A program made the translations under genes and the position numbers. The notes beneath the pieces are model-generated. The model searched no databases, was not told where the DNA came from, and was given only the letters and a program-made list of their open reading frames with translations. Of a stretch of DNA of 64,000 bases, positions 59,811-64,000 are shown piece after piece. Positions within the stretch are counted from its first letter, which is position 1. Each line of letters begins with the position of its first letter. The stretch comes from Euglena gracilis (Eukaryota > Euglenida > Euglenophyceae > Euglenales): assembly GCA_039621445.1 (NCBI GenBank), contig CP154954.1, forward strand, positions 49,765,847 through 49,829,846, written 5' to 3'.

Positions 59811-62800
59811 TCAGCAGCCGACGAGGTTCAGGTCGCGGATGATGTCCAGCAGCGCGCTGTCGACGCCGAGCACCGACTGCAGGAACCGCCGCGCCGCGGA
59901 GTACTGAGGCACTGCCTCCTCCTCCGCCAACTCCTTCCCGGCCAGCGCCTTGCCGGAGGGCTGCTGCCAGCGCGGCCCTGCACTGTACGCCCACGGCCAA
60001 ATAGGTGGAAGGAGTGGGCGGGGTCTCTACAGGAGCTGAAAGAAAACCCCAGCGATTCAGCAAGGTCACAAGCATTTTTGGATGGGCGCAGCCAACCAAG
60101 AAGTGAAATTTTTCTTTTAAAGACCACAAATAATGACACCTCTCCATGGTGGACGGCGTTCGGTAGCAGCCAGCTGCGGCGCAAACCAACCAATGAAAAA
60201 AAATGACAAAAATTGATGAGGTTTTTTTACAAGCATGAGGTAAGGGTTGATATTCTAATTCAAACAGTTGACCAGTTTACCCAAAAGCCACCCAACATTA
60301 CCGTTGCTCCAACCACACTAATTTCGGTAACTTCTATGGTTGGGACCATGGTAGGCTGCGGCCAACCTCAGTGTCCAATCTACAAGCAAAGGAAAAATTC
60401 GGCTTCATGGTTCGCAGTGGGAGCCAGCCGTGGCCGGCCGCAATTCCAACCAACATGAATGAATGCTTGCAGTGGGCATTTCTCACCACCTATGATGCAA
60501 TCTTCCGGGCTGTTTAAGCCATCTTACCCCCCCCCCCCGGGCAATTGCCACGTGACAAATTGGGCAGCATGGAGGGGGTGACAATTTCCCGTGGGGTGAC
60601 AATTTGGTCGGCACAGAGGGGGGGTGACAATTGCCCGGGGGCGTCAATTGCCCACCCACATAGGCCACATTTAAACCAAATGACCAAGAACACCATCTGA
60701 AACAAAAGTGAACACAGGAAAAATGCAGCTATGGTCATGATATTGTGCAGCGTTTGGTATGTGAAAGTTCTTTGCACGTTGTAGCGAAATAGAAGATTAA
60801 TCGAGTCATGTCAGCAAAAAGAAAATTCACAGTGCAATACTGCAAACAGGGGGTGACAAATTGGGCAGCACGGAAGGGGGTGACAATTTCCCGGGGTGAC
60901 AAATTGGCCGGCACAGCCAGGGGTGACAATTGCCCGGGGGTGTCAATTGCCCGGGGGCGTCAATTGCCCGGGGGGGCGCGGGTAAATCACTTTTGGTAAC
61001 CATGTGGGTTGTTTTGGCCTCTGCCACCCTTCATAACAATCGGAAAAAATGCGCTGGTTGGCTGGATGACCTTGGATGGTGGGTCAACCATTTCAGCCAC
61101 CTTTGAAAGTGACCACGCGACATTTTTAAAGAACTCGTCTGGATTTTCCAGCAACTCAGAAATCAGCAAATCACCTGCCTGAAAGAGGAGGCACAAATAC
61201 CCAAAAAAACTAAAAAGATGACTCTGGACGGATTTAGCAATTTGACACCGGGGATTTTGTCAGGAAATCCCCTCCCCAATACACAGATGGGGGGGGGGGC
61301 AAGTTCGCCAAGGGTAGCGCTGAACGCCAATGGTAGTCCTCCTCCTCTTCCTCCGCCGGTGCCGACTTGTTCCGCATGCACTCCGCGAACCTCTCCAACC
61401 CCGCCGTCACGTCCGGAGCCTTGGGACCAACGGCCGCCGCGGCGCCGGGGTTGCCGCTGGGGGACTCCCCCCGGCCGGCCTCAGCCACCGCGGGGGCCAC
61501 GACGTGCTGCACGGACCGCACGGCCGGGGTTGGCACGGGGGCCGGGGCGAGGCCTGGGGCGGAGATGGCGACGGCCTGCCGCGTCGGGCTGGCCACCACG
61601 ATGGGGCCAGGGGTCCTACCGCCTCGGTGGCGAGGGGAGCCCAACCCGGTCGGCCATGAGGGTCGGAGGCGGTCGGGGAGGGAGAGATTCATTTAACACT
61701 TGTCGACCCCCCCCCCGGGGCAGTGGATGGGTGGGCTGGGGCCGCTGGACGCCCCCCCCCCCACCCCCCCGCCGGGGGTCGGGTGCGCCATGGATCAGCC
61801 TTTGGCCCGAAAGTTTCCTTTTTTAAGGATTTCGGCCGTGGTGGTGCCCCTGAGGGGGGGGGGGTTGTGGTTGGGAGGGTTTTCGAAAAAAAAAAATTGG
61901 TCAGTGGGTTTGGGCCACGGAGGACAGTGTCCACCCTCCAGGGGTCACTGCCCCCCTATATCCAAGGGGGGGAGGTAGGTGGATATATGGCTGCGGGTTC
62001 TGGTGAACATTCAGCAATGACAGGACCGGAGGGGTGGCCCTGGTCGGGGTGCAGCTTGTTGCACTTGGCGCCGAACTTGCACTGGCCGGTCATGGCCCAC
62101 ACCTCGCAGATCTCCCGCCCGGCCTGCGCCTCCACCGCCTCCGACAGCTGCTGGTACGCTGTGAGGTCCGGGTGGACGAAGCGGCACTGGGACCTCTGCG
62201 GCCGGCATATCACACATTCTAGTTTAACTCTGTGAAGAATGAAATGTGATGACTGCCGCATCAAATTCCAAAAAAAATCTTCAATAAAAAGTCTTCAATT
62301 ACCGACTAAACCCGCCCCCCCCCCTAATAGAAGTGCAGGGCTGCCACAAGCGCAGGGTCAAAATAAAAGCGCACCCCCCGCCGTCGAAGGCGGCGGTCCA
62401 CTACAAGTGAACACCCCATTTCGATGGAATTCTTAAAGGAAATCAACCGGGCAGGAAGGGTCCAAATAGAAGCGCATCCCCGGCTGCCAGCAATCCGCTA
62501 TGAGCGCACCCGCGCTTCTATTAGGGGGGGGTTAATCTGTCGGTCAAAATCCATCGATCCTGGCTCAATTTGACCAATCCCAGGAGGGAGGGGGGTCTCA
62601 GCACCCAAGAGTGCCTGAGCAAGCAACCCCCCCCCCGGAGGGGGGGCGGTGAATGCCTGGGAGTGGAGGGGGTGGTACCAATGATTGCTACTGATAACAA
62701 TATGTTCAGACCACACACACGACCCCGTTCCCAGGAAAAGTGTCACCCGGCAGTCCGTCATCGGAAACGTCACGCCGAGCTCAGGCCGCTCCCGCGTGCA

Positions 62801-62899
62801 CTTCCCCTTCAGGTAGTCGAGGCACACGCCGTGCCCGGCCTCCACCTTGGCCTTGCGGCCCCTCCGCACCGCCGTCGAGACATGGGTTGTGGGCGCCAT
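59811..62899 (-). CDS. CCCH zinc-finger protein gene, copy A (intact model, 308 aa)
   Basis: Exons: 62,790-62,899 (110 nt, starts MAPTTHVSTAVRRGRKAK), 62,039-62,229 (191), 61,321-61,622 (302), 61,071-61,178 (108), 59,811-60,026 (216, ends LNLVGC, TGA). Phases 2, 1, 0, 0 close exactly: 927 nt. Introns: GA|GCGGCC..TTCACAG, G|GCCACC..CCGAG, TTCA|GCGCTA..TTTCAG and AAG|GTCATC..TGTAG, so three of four are GC-AG. Finger 2 is CEVWAMTGQCKFGAKCNKLH (C-x8-C-x5-C-x3-H, residues about 84-103), the class seen in mRNA-binding proteins. Finger 1 is split by intron 1 (CLDYLKGKC, then SQCRFVHP); with the acceptor chosen its C2-C3 spacing is unusually long (17), so that junction may differ. Then come a Pro/Ala/Val linker, an acidic AECMRNKSAPAEEEEEDYHW segment and a C-terminal SAARRFLQSVLG helix. 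Likely RNA metabolism; target unknown. Confidence 0.82.
60527..60982. mobile_element. 456-bp insertion in intron 4 of copy A
   Basis: Absent from unit B, where the site reads GTGTTAAGTCACTTT (about 50,160-50,175). Flanked by TA (60,525-60,526 and 60,983-60,984), so a Tc1/mariner-like TA duplication is possible. Ends are a C-run and GGGGGGCGCGGG. The interior contains repeated GGGTGACAATTTCCCGGGG and 'GTCAATTGCCCGGGGG' units facing both ways. Confidence 0.65.
62310..62532. mobile_element. 223-bp MITE in intron 1 of copy A
   Basis: TIR of C-run plus CTAATAGAAGTGC / CTAATAGAAGCGC. Flanked by TAA (62,307-62,309 and 62,533-62,535), a 3-bp TSD as in PIF/Harbinger elements. Unit B has the empty site CGACTAACCTGTCGC at about 52,400-52,414. 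No ORF. Confidence 0.8.
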
Positions 62900-63088
62900 G
62901 GCAAGTTAACAGAAAGGAATGACAGAGACTGCGGTGGAAGGAACCCGGCGTCGCCTTAACCTTGCTTTCCACGCCTCCCTCTGGCAGAACATCAAGAAGA
63001 AGCCAGACAGTGATTTACTGTTGATGGAGAAGGGTCGCCACTCCCTCGTATCGCACATGCAGAGCCCCATCACATGTGCGACACCCAT

Positions 63089-63373
63089 CAGGCTTCTTTT
63101 TAAGACCCCCGGGGGGGGGGGGAGGGGGGGTCCCCCCCACCCACCCAGGGTGGCGCGGGCCACCGCCGGGGGGGGGGGGTCTGGGGACCACCCCAACATC
63201 GGGCCCGTTAAAGGCAATTTTCAAAAAATTTCGGCGCTTCGCGCCGAAAAGGTATACCCAGCGCCTCCGGCGCGGGACCCCCCCCCCCCCCCGGGGGGGG
63301 GGGGACCGGCCCCCACCCCCCCACCCACCCCCCCCGGGGGGGGGGGGGGTCAGGTGACTTAAAAAGAAGCCTG
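63089..63373 (-). mobile_element. 285-bp hAT-type MITE, inverted copy of the 27,692 element
   Basis: TIR CAGGCTTCTTTTTAAG / CAGGCTTCTTTTTAAG (right end CTTAAAAAGAAGCCTG), perfect 8-bp TSD ACACCCAT (63,081-63,088 and 63,374-63,381). The interior is the reverse complement of 27,692-27,977, including the GGCGCTTCGCGCC palindrome and the GGTATACCCAGCGCC segment. Confidence 0.94.
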
Positions 63374-63381
63374 ACACCCAT

Positions 63382-64000
63382 ACACCAGAGTAAATTGAGA
63401 GGTTCGCACGGGTTATAAATATACACCACTACTTTTTCGAGAACTGTGTCCCAGGCACCGGCTTCACGCCCGAACCGGCGTGGGATACATACATACATAC
63501 CTCCCCCCCTTGTCTAAGCACCGGAAAAGATGGGTAAGAACTGGGGGGGGGGGGGTGCTTAGACAAGGGGGGGGAATTTGACTGCAAAAAAAAAATCCGG
63601 CGCTTCGCGCCGAAAAGGAAAAATTCTCCTTATTTTGGAGGTCCAGTGTTGAACTTACACACATTTGGATGCAGAAATCAACAATACCTCACCAAATCAG
63701 GTCTCAAAAGTGAAATTTCGAGATTTTTGAGAAATTTCCCTTAAAAAATGGACACAAAATAAACCTCCCCGTGACGATGACCTTTAAAAAGATGGGTAAG
63801 AACCGGGGGGGGGGCTTAGACAAGGGGGGGAGGAGGTACATACACAGATACACGCATACATACATTCATGCATGCATACATACGTACATACACATACATA
63901 CATACATACATACACGCATGTATACGTACATACATAACCCCCCCCCAATAATAAACCCCCCGGTTTTTTTTTGGACACCTGAAGTTGGGGTCCAGGGGGG
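63382..64000. other. Intergenic; palindrome and CATA microsatellite
   Basis: Two copies of 'GATGGGTAAGAAC', a G-run and 'GCTTAGACAAGGGGGG' (63,528-63,572 and 63,790-63,830), a CCGGCGCTTCGCGCCG palindrome (63,598) and CATA repeats (63,485-63,500 and 63,838-63,935). No gene. Confidence 0.65.

Larger units (their letters stand above)
57425..63005. repeat. Segmental duplication unit A
   Basis: Collinear with unit B (45,880-52,860), same orientation. It carries the intact gene copy A. Private insertions here: 60,527-60,982 and 62,310-62,532. Confidence 0.85.

Overview
This is a repeat-saturated piece of a eukaryotic nuclear genome. The evidence is multi-exon genes with GT-AG and many GC-AG introns, an interstitial run of telomere-type CCCTAA repeats near 24.1 kb, long microsatellites, and many non-autonomous transposons with target-site duplications (TSDs). 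There is no operon structure, rRNA or recognisable tRNA. The species is not identifiable from sequence alone. Frequent GC splice donors and intron-like transposons suggest a unicellular alga or protist, but that is inference.

The backbone is four paralogous copies of one gene, all on the minus strand: copy D (10.6-16.7 kb), copy C (37.9-44.8 kb), copy B (48.3-52.8 kb) and copy A (59.8-62.9 kb). The gene encodes a small CCCH zinc-finger protein, probably RNA-binding. Copy A gives a fully closed five-exon model: exons of 110, 191, 302, 108 and 216 nt, 927 nt in total, 308 codons plus stop. Three of its four introns start with GC. Copies A and B lie in a segmental duplication (about 45.9-52.9 and 57.4-63.0 kb). 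B has lost the intron-1 acceptor, has a +17 nt exon 4 and a +5 nt last exon, and looks decayed. C and D form a second subfamily with an extra intron.

The four copies act as a record of transposon insertion. Between A and B, insertions with clean TSDs distinguish occupied from empty sites at four introns. In C, D and an unrelated hAT-transposase-like gene (17.9-21.7 kb), elements sit inside coding exons. Removing the element plus one TSD copy restores the reading frame at every exonic site. For two families (10-bp TSD with AGGCACCTATGG ends; 8-bp TSD with CAGGYTTC ends) the terminal repeats themselves supply AG|GC or AG|GT donors and AG acceptors. The retained bases (2+6+10=18; 3+4+8=15) are multiples of three. 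This is the architecture expected of introners, transposons that create introns, and is the main discovery candidate.

The rest is intergenic or intronic sequence made of poly-G/poly-C tracts, short palindromes (GGCGCTTCGCGCC, TGTGCGCAAATGCGCACA, CCGCGGCCGGCCGCGG), a 1.6-kb satellite element with 24-bp perfect palindromes, microsatellites (ATGT, CA, CATA, GTGGG, TA) and dispersed unclassified repeats. In 0-10.5, 21.9-37.9, 44.8-45.9 and 53-57.4 kb I find no gene I can defend.
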